Shown: positions 49,914 to 58,950, counted from the stretch's first letter. The stretch is DNA of 64,000 bases from JBEKHT01 sp049511715 (GCA_049511715.1 JBEKXU010000003.1:62001-126000); one strand, 5' to 3'. Notes: generated by a model from the sequence alone, not told the origin. Translations and numbers: made by a program.

Positions 49914-51238
49914 AGGCCCGGGAGAAAGCTGAGTACTACCTCAACGCCAGAGTTCTGGGGCCCGCGCTCCTTCGCGGACAACGCTGGGCTGCGGAGGCGC
50001 GAGCCCGTGGTGCGAGCCCCTGGGCAAGCTCTCACCTGGCTCCGCCTCTGAGCATCTCGCCCCGCCTGAAGGAGTTGGTTGCCCGGCACTGGCTTGAGGG
50101 GCGCTACGCCAACGTCAGTCGCAGGGTGGCCTGGGTCACCTCCGGCGCTCCGGTCGAATTCCTCAAGGCCCTGGACTTCTTTGTTCTCTATCCTGAGAAC
50201 CATGGCGCGATCTGCGGGACGGCCCGTTGCGCTGTGGACTTGGCGACATTCGCCGAAGAGGCTGGCTACTCGCGGGATATCTGCTCCTATGCCCGCACTG
50301 ACCTGGGATCGCTTATCTCCGGTCGGACCCCTGTCGGAAGATTGCCGCGCCCGGATCTGCTCCTGGCTTGCACCAACATCTGCCAGACGGTGCTGTTCTG
50401 GTATTGGGTGCTGGCAAACCACTTTCGGGTGCCTTTGATTGTGATCGATACCCCCTTCGTCTATCGGGAGGAAGCCTCTCCCCACTCGCTGGACTATGTC
50501 CGCCGTCAGATCGAGGAGGCCATCCCGGTCGCGGAGAGGGTCGCAGGGAAGGTACTCAACCCAGCGCGTTTTGACCGCGTGGGGCAGCTCAGTCGGGAAG
50601 CCTGCTTTCTCTGGCTCGAGATCTTGGAACGGAACCGCCATGAGCCCGCGCCGATCACCGCCTTCGACGAGTTCGTTCATATGGCCCCCATCGTGGAGAT
50701 GCGCGGGGAGGCCTTCACCGTTGATTTTTACGCGGCGATGCTCGAAGAGGTGGATCGGCGGATTGCACGGGGGATTTCGGCGGTTCGTCCGGAACGACGC
50801 CGCTTGCTGTGGGACAACCTCCCCATCTGGTACCGTTTGCGCTATCTGGCGGAGCAGCTCGCAGAGCGCGGAGTCGCCATCGTTGCCTCAACCTACACCA
50901 ATGCCTGGGGGGAGCTGGCTCCCCTTATGGACCCGGATCATCCGCTCGAGTCCATGGTCCGCGCCTATACCTATCCGGTCCTCAACCGGGGAACAGGCCA
51001 CAAGCTGAGCACGATGGAACGCATGATCCGGGACTATCATCTGGACGGCGTGATCCTGCATTCCGATCGATCGTGCAAGCCCTATTCGATTGGGCAGATG
51101 GATCAAAGGGACCAGCTCGTCGGGGCGATGAGGACCCCCGCGCTGCTCCTGGAGGCCGACCATAATGATTCCCGCTGCTTTTCCGAGGAACAGGTGAGCA
51201 ACCGCCTGGCCGCCTTTCTGGAAATGCTGGGGGTGTGA
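49910..51238 (+). CDS. 2-hydroxyacyl-CoA dehydratase/benzoyl-CoA reductase-like subunit 2
   Basis: A 442-residue partner of the preceding subunit. The family blocks Y-P-E-N-H-G, D-I-C-S-Y-A-R, A-C-T-N-I-C-Q and the C-terminal D-R-S-C-K-P are visible; their Cys residues can hold the second iron-sulfur cluster. The length fits the larger subunit of this family. The ATG overlaps the stop of the first subunit (ATGA), so the two are made in step. The activase gene follows within 2 bases. Which of the two subunits binds the CoA ester cannot be decided here. Confidence 0.88.
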   Translation: MKAREKAEYYLNARVLGPALLRGQRWAAEARARGASPWASSHLAPPLSISPRLKELVARHWLEGRYANVSRRVAWVTSGAPVEFLKALDFFVLYPENHGAICGTARCAVDLATFAEEAGYSRDICSYARTDLGSLISGRTPVGRLPRPDLLLACTNICQTVLFWYWVLANHFRVPLIVIDTPFVYREEASPHSLDYVRRQIEEAIPVAERVAGKVLNPARFDRVGQLSREACFLWLEILERNRHEPAPITAFDEFVHMAPIVEMRGEAFTVDFYAAMLEEVDRRIARGISAVRPERRRLLWDNLPIWYRLRYLAEQLAERGVAIVASTYTNAWGELAPLMDPDHPLESMVRAYTYPVLNRGTGHKLSTMERMIRDYHLDGVILHSDRSCKPYSIGQMDQRDQLVGAMRTPALLLEADHNDSRCFSEEQVSNRLAAFLEMLGV

Positions 51239-51239
51239 G

Positions 51240-52061
51240 TTGGGCGATCTTTGTGCGTTCGGGATCGACGTGGGGTCGGCCACCGTCAAGATCGTGGGAG
51301 TGGACGAGCAGGGCAACTTGGAATGGTACCTGTTGGAGCCGGCGGATGCCCGGGTGGAACAACAGGTGGAGCGTTTCCTGGCCAGGGCCGGGGAGGCTGG
51401 GGCGGGGAACCCGGCAGCGGTGCCAACCCCTGTTCCGTTGGTGGCGACGGGCTATGGCAGGAAGCTGGTGCGCCAAGCCTCCGGGGTCGTGACCGAGATC
51501 ACCTGTCACGCCAAGGGAGTCTTCCGGGAGTTGCAGCAAGGGGGTACGCTGGTCGACATCGGCGGCCAGGACAGCAAGGTGATCTCGATTGGCACGCACG
51601 GGGAGGTCCTGGACTTCGCGATGAATGACAAATGCGCCGCCGGGACCGGCCGCTTCCTGGAGAACGCCGCGCGCCGACTCGACCTTCCGCTGGAGCGCCT
51701 GGGGCCGGTCGCCCTCGCGTCGGCTGAGGAGGTCACCCTTTCAAGCACCTGCACAGTGTTCGCGGAATCGGAGGTGGTCTCGTTGCTGGCCCATGGCGTC
51801 CCCGTGGAGCCCATCGTGCGCGGCCTGCACCGGTCCTTGATCAAGAGGGTGGTCGCCATGATCCGCTCGGTGGGTCTGAGGAGGCCGCTCATGCTCTCGG
51901 GGGGGGTCGTGCAGAACCCTGCCATCGTCCGGTTGCTGCAGGAGGAGACGGGAGAAGAAATCCTCCTTCCGCACCACCCTCAGCTGATGGGCGCCTATGG
52001 CGCTGCGCTGGTCGCCTTGGAATCGGGTAACTCCGGGCGCTTCACGGGGGGGAAGGAATGA
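51240..52061 (+). CDS. Activase of 2-hydroxyacyl-CoA dehydratase (BadF/HgdC ATPase)
   Basis: A 273-residue ASKHA-fold ATPase (archerase) that uses ATP hydrolysis to inject a low-potential electron into the dehydratase. The motifs are G-I-D-V-G-S-A-T-V-K at the start, V-D-I-G-G-Q-D-S-K in the middle and L-S-G-G-V-V-Q-N late. The two Cys that share one [4Fe-4S] cluster in the homodimer are in D-K-C-A-A-G-T-G and S-S-T-C-T-V-F-A. The start is TTG 51240, 1 base after the previous stop. The 3' end overlaps the convergent acyl-CoA ligase gene by 20 bases. Confidence 0.93.
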   Translation: MGDLCAFGIDVGSATVKIVGVDEQGNLEWYLLEPADARVEQQVERFLARAGEAGAGNPAAVPTPVPLVATGYGRKLVRQASGVVTEITCHAKGVFRELQQGGTLVDIGGQDSKVISIGTHGEVLDFAMNDKCAAGTGRFLENAARRLDLPLERLGPVALASAEEVTLSSTCTVFAESEVVSLLAHGVPVEPIVRGLHRSLIKRVVAMIRSVGLRRPLMLSGGVVQNPAIVRLLQEETGEEILLPHHPQLMGAYGAALVALESGNSGRFTGGKE

Positions 52062-53775
52062 CCCTCGAGGCTTCCGATCGGATTCTGGCGATTTCGGCCT
52101 CCCTCAGCTCCCGGCGCAGGACCTTGCCAACCAGGGTCCTGGGAAGCTCCTGGCGAAACTCGACCTGCTTGGGGATCTTGTAGGGGGCCAGATTCTGGCG
52201 GCAGTAGTTGATGATTTCTTGCTCGCTGCAGGTGGCTCCATCTTTGAGGGCGATGAAGACCTTGACCTGCTCGCCCTTCTCGGGGATGGGTATTCCGCAG
52301 GCGGCGGCCTCCCGGACTTTGGGATGCCCGTAGAGCACGTCCTCGATCTCGCGCGGGTAGATGTTGTAGCCGCCCGCGCCGAGGATCATCTCCTTCTTGC
52401 GGTCCACAATTCGAAAGTATCCATCGGAGTCCATGCTGGCCAGATCACCCGTGTACAACCAGGGTGGCCCACCCTCGGGATCCGGCCGCAGAACAAGCGC
52501 CGTTTCGGTCGGGTTGTTCCAGTAGCCCTTCATCACCTGGGGGCCCCGGACGCAGAGCTCGCCCACCTGCCCGGGTCCCAGCACTTGTCGGCCTTCCTGG
52601 AGATCCACAATCCTCGCTTCGGTGTCGGGCCAAGGGAGCCCGATCGTCCCGATCCGGTTTTCCCCAAAGCAAGGGTTGCTGTGGGTGATCGGTGAGGCCT
52701 CACTCAGGCCGTAGCCTTCGATCAGCCGGGCCCCCGTAAGTTGCTGAAAACGAGTCTGGACCTCCGGAGGCAGGGGGGCCGCGCCGCTGTTGCACACCTT
52801 CAGCGAGCGCAAGTTGTACTTGCCAACGTCTCCATGGTTGTTAATGGCAGCGTACATTGCGGGAACCCCTGGGTAGAAGGAAGGCCGATAGCGATTGAGG
52901 CTGCTCAGGATGTCCTTCAGATCCCGCGGGTCCACGATGAGAATCGCGGTTCCGGCCTGGAGGGCGCCCGGATTCATGCAGCAAGTCATTCCGTAGCTGT
53001 GAAAAAGAGGAAGGGCCGTCAGGGTTGAGTCCTTGAGCTCCTCCGCGTTGACCCACGCGAGCACTTGATAGGCATTCACCAGAATGTTCCGGTGAGTCAG
53101 TTCGGCCCCCTTGGAAACTCCGGTGGTCCCTCCCGTGTACATCAGCACGGCCGTATCCCCGCCGTCGATCTGGACAGGGTGCGGCCTCGCCGGGGCTTCG
53201 GCCAGGAACTCGGAGAACCAGGAGGTATCCGCGTCCGCGGAGATGCTCACCGCGTGGCCAAGCCTTCGTTCGAAAAATAGTGTGAAGAGCCATCGCGTCG
53301 CAACCGGAAAGAAGGTTTTGATCTTGGCCACGACGACATGACGCAGGCAGGTGTCGGCCCGGATTGGACGGACCGTCGGATAGGTCGAGCTGAGGGTGAC
53401 CAGGACGCTGGCCCCCGAGTCATTAAGCTGGAACTTCAATTCGCGGGCGGTGTAGATTGGGTTGCAGGGGACGACGATGCCCCCGGCGCGCAGAGTTCCG
53501 TAGTAGCTGATGAGATATTGCGGACAGTTGGGAAGGTGAACGGCAACGCGGTCTCCTTTCTGGACGCCCAATGCCTGCAGGGCGGAGGCAAAGCGATCCA
53601 CGGCTTGGTCGTATTGCCGGTAGGTGATCCTCCGTCCCTTGAAGAGCATCGCGGGATGATCCGGGTGGCGGCGACTCGTCTCCCTCAAAGCCTCGGGCAG
53701 CACACATTCCGGGTAGGGAAGGTTGGCAGAGACATGGGAGTCATAGAACTTCAGCCAAGGCCTTTTCGTTTCCAT
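52042..53775 (-). CDS. Acyl-CoA synthetase (AMP-forming, FadD-like)
   Basis: A 577-residue member of the ANL superfamily that activates a carboxylic acid to its CoA ester with ATP. The AMP-binding motif Y-T-G-G-T-T-G-V-S-K-G-A is near residue 222, G-Y-G-L-S-E-A near 345, Y-T-G-D-L near 442 and the catalytic Lys in L-V-G-K-V near 553. Length and motifs suit medium/long-chain fatty acid or aryl acid ligases. It faces the dehydratase operon tail to tail with a 20-base coding overlap. It could supply the CoA ester for that enzyme, but the opposite orientation means separate control. Substrate uncertain. Confidence 0.92.
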   Translation of the reverse strand: METKRPWLKFYDSHVSANLPYPECVLPEALRETSRRHPDHPAMLFKGRRITYRQYDQAVDRFASALQALGVQKGDRVAVHLPNCPQYLISYYGTLRAGGIVVPCNPIYTARELKFQLNDSGASVLVTLSSTYPTVRPIRADTCLRHVVVAKIKTFFPVATRWLFTLFFERRLGHAVSISADADTSWFSEFLAEAPARPHPVQIDGGDTAVLMYTGGTTGVSKGAELTHRNILVNAYQVLAWVNAEELKDSTLTALPLFHSYGMTCCMNPGALQAGTAILIVDPRDLKDILSSLNRYRPSFYPGVPAMYAAINNHGDVGKYNLRSLKVCNSGAAPLPPEVQTRFQQLTGARLIEGYGLSEASPITHSNPCFGENRIGTIGLPWPDTEARIVDLQEGRQVLGPGQVGELCVRGPQVMKGYWNNPTETALVLRPDPEGGPPWLYTGDLASMDSDGYFRIVDRKKEMILGAGGYNIYPREIEDVLYGHPKVREAAACGIPIPEKGEQVKVFIALKDGATCSEQEIINYCRQNLAPYKIPKQVEFRQELPRTLVGKVLRRELREAEIARIRSEASRVIPSPP

Positions 53776-54488
53776 TGGCTCCTCTCCCTCTCAGGGCGAC
53801 CAGCGCGACGGTCCCTGCGGACCCGGCGCCGCCCGGCCCGGCTTGAGGGCTGGCATTCCCCCACGGAGAAGGAGGGTCTGCCAAGCCCCACCGGGCCCAA
53901 TTCTCTTAGGGAAGGAGTGTATTCCACCTGAAATCAAATGCAAACGGCCGCGTCCCGTCCCTGGCCTTGAAGTGGCCCGCCTCGCCACGGGGTCGCTCCG
54001 GGTCCCCGATCGGTCACTCGAGGATGGTCGGGATTCTGATCCAAGCCTCGGGCCTGGCCCCTGGTTACTCCGTGGGATCGGGGGGATAATCGGTGCCGGA
54101 GACTCGGCGGGCCGCATTCCTGCAGGAGGGGTGATCGGGCTGCCGCGTTTTTGCGCTCGCCCCTGGGTTCTGGGGCCTTCCCACCACAGGCCGAATCGAT
54201 TGAAGCCCGCAGGGATCGGGTTTGCAGTGACCCGCGTGCGAACGATGTGTGGAACGGCTAAGAGGAACGCGTCAGCCTCTGAGGAAGGATCCGGAGAGAG
54301 CAACGTTCTGGGTGGGATGGCCTCTTCCGGATCAAACTGCGGCGGCCTCACCTCGGTGGTCTTGTCCAGTGTAGCGCATGGACCCGGCTATCGACCTTCT
54401 GGCGCAGAAGCTGTCTCGGAAATGGCCTGGGGGTCACAGTTAAGGCCTTTTCGTTATTGACCCTCTGCGTCTGGAGGGGAGGCAGGAA
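53776..54488. other. Divergent intergenic region without a recognised gene
   Basis: About 710 bases between the acyl-CoA ligase and TauE/SafE genes. Frames at 53791-54351 minus and 53843-54460 plus overlap each other and have R/G/P-rich translations. No gene called; promoters of both neighbours presumably lie here. Confidence 0.4.
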
Positions 54489-55229
54489 TTGGGTGTCGAA
54501 AGGCTTTCCGCGCTGGCCGCCATTGCGTTCGTGGCCTATTTGATTCGGGCCGCTTCCGGCATCGGTTCGGCCCTGATTCTTGTGCCCCTGGGGGCACTGG
54601 CCGTCGGAGCGCTCAATGCGATTGTCTTGTCCGCCTTTCTGGATCTGGCCAGCGGGGCGATCCTTCTGGGCCTGGACCGCGAGCGCGAGATTGATGGGAA
54701 CTGGCGCGCCTACGCCCTGGCCATGGGTCTGGGCGTCGTCGCCGGGTCCTTGGGCCTCCGGTCCATTCCGGTCGGCACCATCGGCAAGGTCCTGGGGGCC
54801 GTCACGCTGCTGGCGGCCATCTGGTTCCTGGCTGGGCGGCCCGGAACCCGCGTCGACAATGACGGTTCGGGACCGCCTCCAAGAAGCTGGCTGAGCCTGG
54901 GCGTATGCTTGGTTGCTGGAATCCTTGGAGGGATTTCGGGGATGAGCGGGCCTCCCCTTGCGATCTACTTTGGAAGCCGGATGGAGAAGGGGACCTTTCG
55001 ATCGGTAGTGACCCGGCTGTTCATGGTGGAGGCAAGCCTCCGCGTTCTCCTCTATTTTGCGACGGGCTTGGTGAAGGCGGCGATGCTTCCGTTGCTTGCG
55101 GTCTCCGTTCCTGCCATCATCGTCGGCACCTTCCTCGGAAATCACGTTTTTCTCAGGCTGAGAGAGAGATGGTTTGGAGCTCTCGTTGGCCTGGTTCTTC
55201 TGGGAGCGGGGTTTAGTTTGATCCTCTAG
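54489..55229 (+). CDS. TauE/SafE-family sulfite exporter-like permease
   Basis: A 246-residue membrane protein with about seven or eight helices in two related halves, as in TauE/SafE transporters (sulfite, sulfoacetate or other organic anion export). The half-repeat signatures are A-A-S-G-I-G-S-A-L-I near residue 21 and L-G-G-I-S-G-M-S-G-P-P-L near 154. The start is TTG 54489, with GGAGG about 10 bases upstream; no ATG or GTG gives a complete first helix. It may move an organic acid or sulfur anion; context with CoA-acid metabolism does not settle the substrate. Confidence 0.85.
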   Translation: MGVERLSALAAIAFVAYLIRAASGIGSALILVPLGALAVGALNAIVLSAFLDLASGAILLGLDREREIDGNWRAYALAMGLGVVAGSLGLRSIPVGTIGKVLGAVTLLAAIWFLAGRPGTRVDNDGSGPPPRSWLSLGVCLVAGILGGISGMSGPPLAIYFGSRMEKGTFRSVVTRLFMVEASLRVLLYFATGLVKAAMLPLLAVSVPAIIVGTFLGNHVFLRLRERWFGALVGLVLLGAGFSLIL

Positions 55230-55245
55230 GGGGTCCTGACCCCCT
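55228..55245 (+). terminator. Small hairpin overlapping the TauE/SafE stop
   Basis: AGGGGG (55228-55233) pairs with CCCCCT (55240-55245) across a 6-base loop. The stem starts within the stop codon. There is no T-tract, so it is a weak terminator candidate. Confidence 0.3.
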
Positions 55246-55561
55246 CGGTTGAGCGCGTTGGCGACGGTGTTGATGCCAGCCTTTTCGTTGACAAGAAAGC
55301 CAACCGGATGGGTTAGGCACCAGCACCGCCGAGCAAATAACGATGAAGTTGGATTGCCGCGTTCGGATCAGTGGTCCGACGACTGCCGGTAGGCTTCAGA
55401 TTCGGAGGGAGTCTGGCGGGCAAGTCCTTCTCCAGGGGGCCTTCGTCAAGCCTGCTCTGGGCAGAGTTTGCCTCCAGGGGCCGAAGAACCTGAAGGGCAA
55501 GCCGATTCTTGCCCGGTGGTTGCGGTCTTGCCCCCACGGACGATTATTCCCCGGAGGCCCC
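55230..55561. other. Intergenic region before the HIT gene
   Basis: About 330 bases. The open frame that extends the HIT gene upstream to 55343 has no family match. No separate gene or clear promoter seen. Confidence 0.4.
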
Positions 55562-56389
55562 ATGTCGACCCTTATTCACCAACGTGTCGAAGCCGCGCGA
55601 GCTGGAACCAATCCGACGGTCCTTTGTCGTATGCCGTCGGGATGGGCCGTATTGTGCGATGTGCAATTCCTGCGCGGCTACTCCATCCTTCTGGCGGATC
55701 CGGTGGCGCGAGACCTCAACGAGCTGGATAGGCAAAAGCGGATGGAATACCTTCTCGATATGACGATCCTTGGAGACGCCCTGGAAGAAGTCACCGGCGC
55801 CCACTGCATCAACTACGAGATCCTAGGGAATCTCGACGCGGTCTTGCATGCGCATGTCATCCCGCGATATTTGACCGAGCCCGAAGCGTTGCGAAAAGGG
55901 CCAGCCTGCTTGTATGACAAGGCGTTTCGCGAGTCGGTGAAGTTTGAATACGAACGCGACCGGTCACTCATGCAGGGGATTGCAGAAGCCTGCGGCGGCG
56001 TTTGCAGCGGAAGGAGAGGGCGGCTTGCGGCCAGCCGCGCCGCTCAACAACCGCTGGCCGCCTTGATCCGTGCGGTCCGCTCGTGCGGATCCTGCTGGCT
56101 TCCCGCGCCGACTCACGAGGCGGCCACCAATCAGACCTGGCCGCAAGGCTCGGCGCAAATGACGGGGCCGAGCGCCCCTCGGCCGGGTTCCTTCCCATGG
56201 AGTGGAAGCCTCCGGGACGCGATTATGGCTTCTGCGAGATGTGGGCCAGGGCCCGGGCCAGGTCCTTCTTCTGCTCCAGGTCCGCGGACCGCCCAATCAT
56301 CATTGTCTGTGCTTCCGGCGAGCCCGCGCCGTGCAGCGACTCGGTCAGGTAGTGCACGGCCGAATTCCCCATGGTCATGCTTTCGATGA
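55562..56389 (+). CDS. HIT-family protein with anomalous C-terminal extension
   Basis: Residues 1-150 or so form a histidine-triad domain, whose members hydrolyse or transfer nucleotides. The triad-like motif H-A-H-V-I-P-R is near residue 98, after N-Y-E-I-L-G-N. GGAGG sits 5 bases before ATG 55562. Standalone relatives end soon after the D-R-S-L-M-Q-G-I-A-E helix. Here the frame runs on for about 125 further residues rich in A, R, S, P and G, and overlaps the end of the convergent 4-hydroxybutyryl-CoA dehydratase gene by 167 bases. That suggests a lost stop or a frameshift near 55990. The replacement of the triad's first position was not resolved by eye. Confidence 0.65.
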   Translation: MSTLIHQRVEAARAGTNPTVLCRMPSGWAVLCDVQFLRGYSILLADPVARDLNELDRQKRMEYLLDMTILGDALEEVTGAHCINYEILGNLDAVLHAHVIPRYLTEPEALRKGPACLYDKAFRESVKFEYERDRSLMQGIAEACGGVCSGRRGRLAASRAAQQPLAALIRAVRSCGSCWLPAPTHEAATNQTWPQGSAQMTGPSAPRPGSFPWSGSLRDAIMASARCGPGPGPGPSSAPGPRTAQSSLSVLPASPRRAATRSGSARPNSPWSCFR

Positions 56390-57665
56390 GGTGCAGGATG
56401 CGGATCCGATCCGCGGTCGGATATTTCGCTACGCCCCTCAGGTATTTGTCAATCATGGGACCGGTCCGCGGGTTCTCAAGCTCCTCCTGGGAGGGCAGGG
56501 TTGCAATCAAGCCTCCGGCAATATCTACAGCCAGGCGCGCAATTTCGTACGGAAACCGGGTCACATTAAGCTTGCAAACATTGGCCAGGAGCGGATCCAC
56601 CAGGAAATTCCCGGAGGGAGTTGCGGTTCCGGCGGTCGAGCAGGCCAGTCCGCAGGAGTACAGGGTTTCGTTAAGGTAGACCATTTCCGCCAGCTTATGC
56701 TGGATTGTGTGGGCTCGATCGGTGCCGTTGTACTCTGCCGCCAGAGCGGTAGCCCCGATGAGCACATCGGCCACGCCGACCTTGCAGCCGCCATAGCTCT
56801 GCCGGTGATAGGCAGAGAACCTCTCAACCAGGCTCGAGACATAAGAAGTTTCGCCGTTCAAGAAAATGCGGTCACGGGGAACGAAAACGTCGTCGAAAAC
56901 GATCAGACTTTCATGGCCGCCATAGAGATCGTTGCCGACGCCTTCGGTGCCCTCCAGACGTCGAGCATCATCCACCTGCCGACCTACGATATACACCAGA
57001 CCGGCAGAATCGCTGGGGACGGCAAACGCGATGGCATATTCGCGCTCGGAGTCGAGCATCGCGCGGGTTGGCATGACGATGACCTCATGGGCGAAAACCG
57101 ACCCGGTTTGATGGGCTTTGGCTCCTCTCACGACCACACCCTCGCGGGTTTGCTTGACCACGTGAAGGTACAGGTCTGGGTCGGCCTGTTCCCCGGGCCG
57201 CAGGCTGCGGTTGCCCTTGACGTCGGTCATGGCCCCCGTGCAGACCAAATCGTCGTTCTGGACCTGGGCTAGGAATTGCCTGAAGCGCTGATGATAGTTG
57301 CTCCCCGTCCGGGAGTCGATATCATACGTGACGCTGTAGAGGGCATTAAGGGCATCCCAACCCACGCACCTCTGGAAGCAGCTTCCGGTCTTCTGGCCTA
57401 GGAGCCGCAGCAGTTGGACCTTGGAGACCAGGTCTTCGAGGCCCGAATGGATGCTGCAAAAGGCATTGATTGGTCCTTGAGGCCCCTGTCGAACCGCCAA
57501 GCTTTGGGCCTGAGGATCAAAGGAGAGGTCGTAAGTTAGCGCCAAGGTCCGGAAGGAGGGGGCCAGGATCGGATTCTGCGTCGGCTGCTCCACCTTCTGA
57601 CCCATCAAGTGCACTTCCTTTCGGGAATGGCTCATATCTTCCAAGAATTGGGCCCCAGTTTTCAT
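56223..57665 (-). CDS. abfD: 4-hydroxybutyryl-CoA dehydratase / vinylacetyl-CoA isomerase
   Basis: A 480-residue flavin and [4Fe-4S] enzyme that converts 4-hydroxybutyryl-CoA to crotonyl-CoA by a ketyl radical route. It belongs to the HpaB-like superfamily, but the iron-sulfur ligands mark it as AbfD: C96 and C100 (C-F-Q-R-C) and H287 and C294 (H-R-Q-S-Y-G-G-C-K), with the same spacing as C99, C103, H292 and C299 of the Clostridium enzyme. Tyr and Lys of that motif and the Glu of G-G-H-E-S are also kept. ATG 57665 has GGAGAGAGGAG upstream. No other 4-hydroxybutyrate genes are adjacent, so the source of substrate (GABA, succinate or a 4HB cycle) is open. Confidence 0.92.
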   Translation of the reverse strand: MKTGAQFLEDMSHSRKEVHLMGQKVEQPTQNPILAPSFRTLALTYDLSFDPQAQSLAVRQGPQGPINAFCSIHSGLEDLVSKVQLLRLLGQKTGSCFQRCVGWDALNALYSVTYDIDSRTGSNYHQRFRQFLAQVQNDDLVCTGAMTDVKGNRSLRPGEQADPDLYLHVVKQTREGVVVRGAKAHQTGSVFAHEVIVMPTRAMLDSEREYAIAFAVPSDSAGLVYIVGRQVDDARRLEGTEGVGNDLYGGHESLIVFDDVFVPRDRIFLNGETSYVSSLVERFSAYHRQSYGGCKVGVADVLIGATALAAEYNGTDRAHTIQHKLAEMVYLNETLYSCGLACSTAGTATPSGNFLVDPLLANVCKLNVTRFPYEIARLAVDIAGGLIATLPSQEELENPRTGPMIDKYLRGVAKYPTADRIRILHLIESMTMGNSAVHYLTESLHGAGSPEAQTMMIGRSADLEQKKDLARALAHISQKP

Positions 57666-57969
57666 GGCTCCTCTCTCCACGATGTCAGAAATCTGAGTTT
57701 CCCTCTGGCCTTCTCCGAACGCTCGGGAATAAAACCCATTATGGCATCATTTGGGCCCCGGGGCGAAATCGCCGCCTCCCGTCGGCCGCCGCGCACTGGA
57801 GATCGGATGGGGGGAAACCGGCGGCTGGCGTTAATCGTTAGGGCCCCCCGATGGGTTGGGTTGCGGAGGGGATCGTGACGGGGGGAACGGGGGAATGAGG
57901 AGAGGGTCCACTTTGGCGGACCGAAGAGGCTGACCCAGAACGCCATCCTGCCCATTCCGAGGGGGGAAT
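57666..57969. other. Intergenic region between abfD and the ABC exporter operon
   Basis: About 300 bases containing the abfD promoter region on the minus strand. A CATAAT hexamer near 57740 is a possible -10 box without a matching -35. No gene. Confidence 0.4.
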
Positions 57970-58950
57970 TCAGGATTTCACGGCGGAAATAAAGACGTCC
58001 TCGAGGCTCGGCGTGATCCATTCCAGGTTTTTGACTCCGGCCTTCTGGTCGCCTAGAAACTGGAGCAACGTCTCGCGAAAGCCCTCTGGATCGGGAACCA
58101 CCACATGAATGCGTGCCCCGTACATGGCCACTTCCTCAACCGGGAGGCGGCCCTCGGTTTCCGCCGCCCTCAAGAGACGTAACGTGCGATCCGGGTCGCT
58201 GGCGGTGATCTCGAGCACCTGTCCGCGCATCCTCAATTTCTTGAGTCGGTCCGGCGTGTCGAGCGCAACCAGCTTGCCCTGGCTGATGAAGCCGACTCGT
58301 TGACACAACTCGGCCTCATCCATGTAGTGGGTCGTCACCAGCACGGTCGTTCCCCCTTGGGCCATGGCATAGATCAGCTCCCAGAAGTCTCGGCGGCTGA
58401 TGGGATCCACCCCAGCAGTTGGCTCATCGAGGAAGATCACCTTCGGACTGTGGACAATGGCACAGCCGAGGGCTAGGCGCTGCTTCCAGCCTCCCGAAAG
58501 GTCGGAGGTGAGAACATCCTCGCGCCCCTGCAGGCCGGCCATGAGGAGGATTTCCTCCTCCCGCTGTTGCCGCTCCCTGCGAGACAGGCCGTAGACTCTC
58601 GCGTAGAAACGGATATTCTCGCGGGCGGTGAGGTCGTTGTACAGCGTGAAGAGCTGCGACATGTAGCCGACCCGAGCTTGCATCGCCTTGGCTTGAGTGA
58701 CCGGATCGTAGCTCAGCACGCGCAGCCTCCCCTCGCTCGGCCTGAGCAGCCCTAGCAACATGCGGATCGTGGTCGTCTTGCCTGCTCCGTTGGGGCCCAA
58801 CCAGCCGAATACTTCTCCGGTATGGACTCGGAAGGAAACGTGATCCACGGCCACGAATTCACCGAAGCGTTTCGTCACTCCCTCAAGCTCGATAGGATCC
58901 GCCCCCCCGGAAGTTGTCGGCGGGGGAGGGAAGACGGGCTCGCTAGCCAC
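57970..58950 (-). CDS. ABC-2 exporter ATP-binding protein, second copy
   Basis: A 326-residue ABC ATPase. Walker A is G-P-N-G-A-G-K-T-T, the signature is L-S-G-G-W-K-Q-R, Walker B is V-I-F-L-D-E-P-T, and the switch His is in T-T-H-Y-M. It powers the exporter formed by the two permeases encoded upstream. Its GTG start overlaps the stop of the first ATPase gene by 8 bases. In E. coli YbhF the two ATPase domains are one protein; here they are two overlapping genes, so this is a split YbhF. The C-terminal region (about 240-320) carries the regulatory domain of CcmA-like ATPases. Confidence 0.9.
   Translation of the reverse strand: MASEPVFPPPPTTSGGADPIELEGVTKRFGEFVAVDHVSFRVHTGEVFGWLGPNGAGKTTTIRMLLGLLRPSEGRLRVLSYDPVTQAKAMQARVGYMSQLFTLYNDLTARENIRFYARVYGLSRRERQQREEEILLMAGLQGREDVLTSDLSGGWKQRLALGCAIVHSPKVIFLDEPTAGVDPISRRDFWELIYAMAQGGTTVLVTTHYMDEAELCQRVGFISQGKLVALDTPDRLKKLRMRGQVLEITASDPDRTLRLLRAAETEGRLPVEEVAMYGARIHVVVPDPEGFRETLLQFLGDQKAGVKNLEWITPSLEDVFISAVKS

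Noticed and set aside
56223..57665. Reading the HpaB-like protein as 4-hydroxyphenylacetate 3-monooxygenase
   Set aside because: Monooxygenases lack the four iron-sulfur ligands; these are present here with the spacing of 4-hydroxybutyryl-CoA dehydratase.
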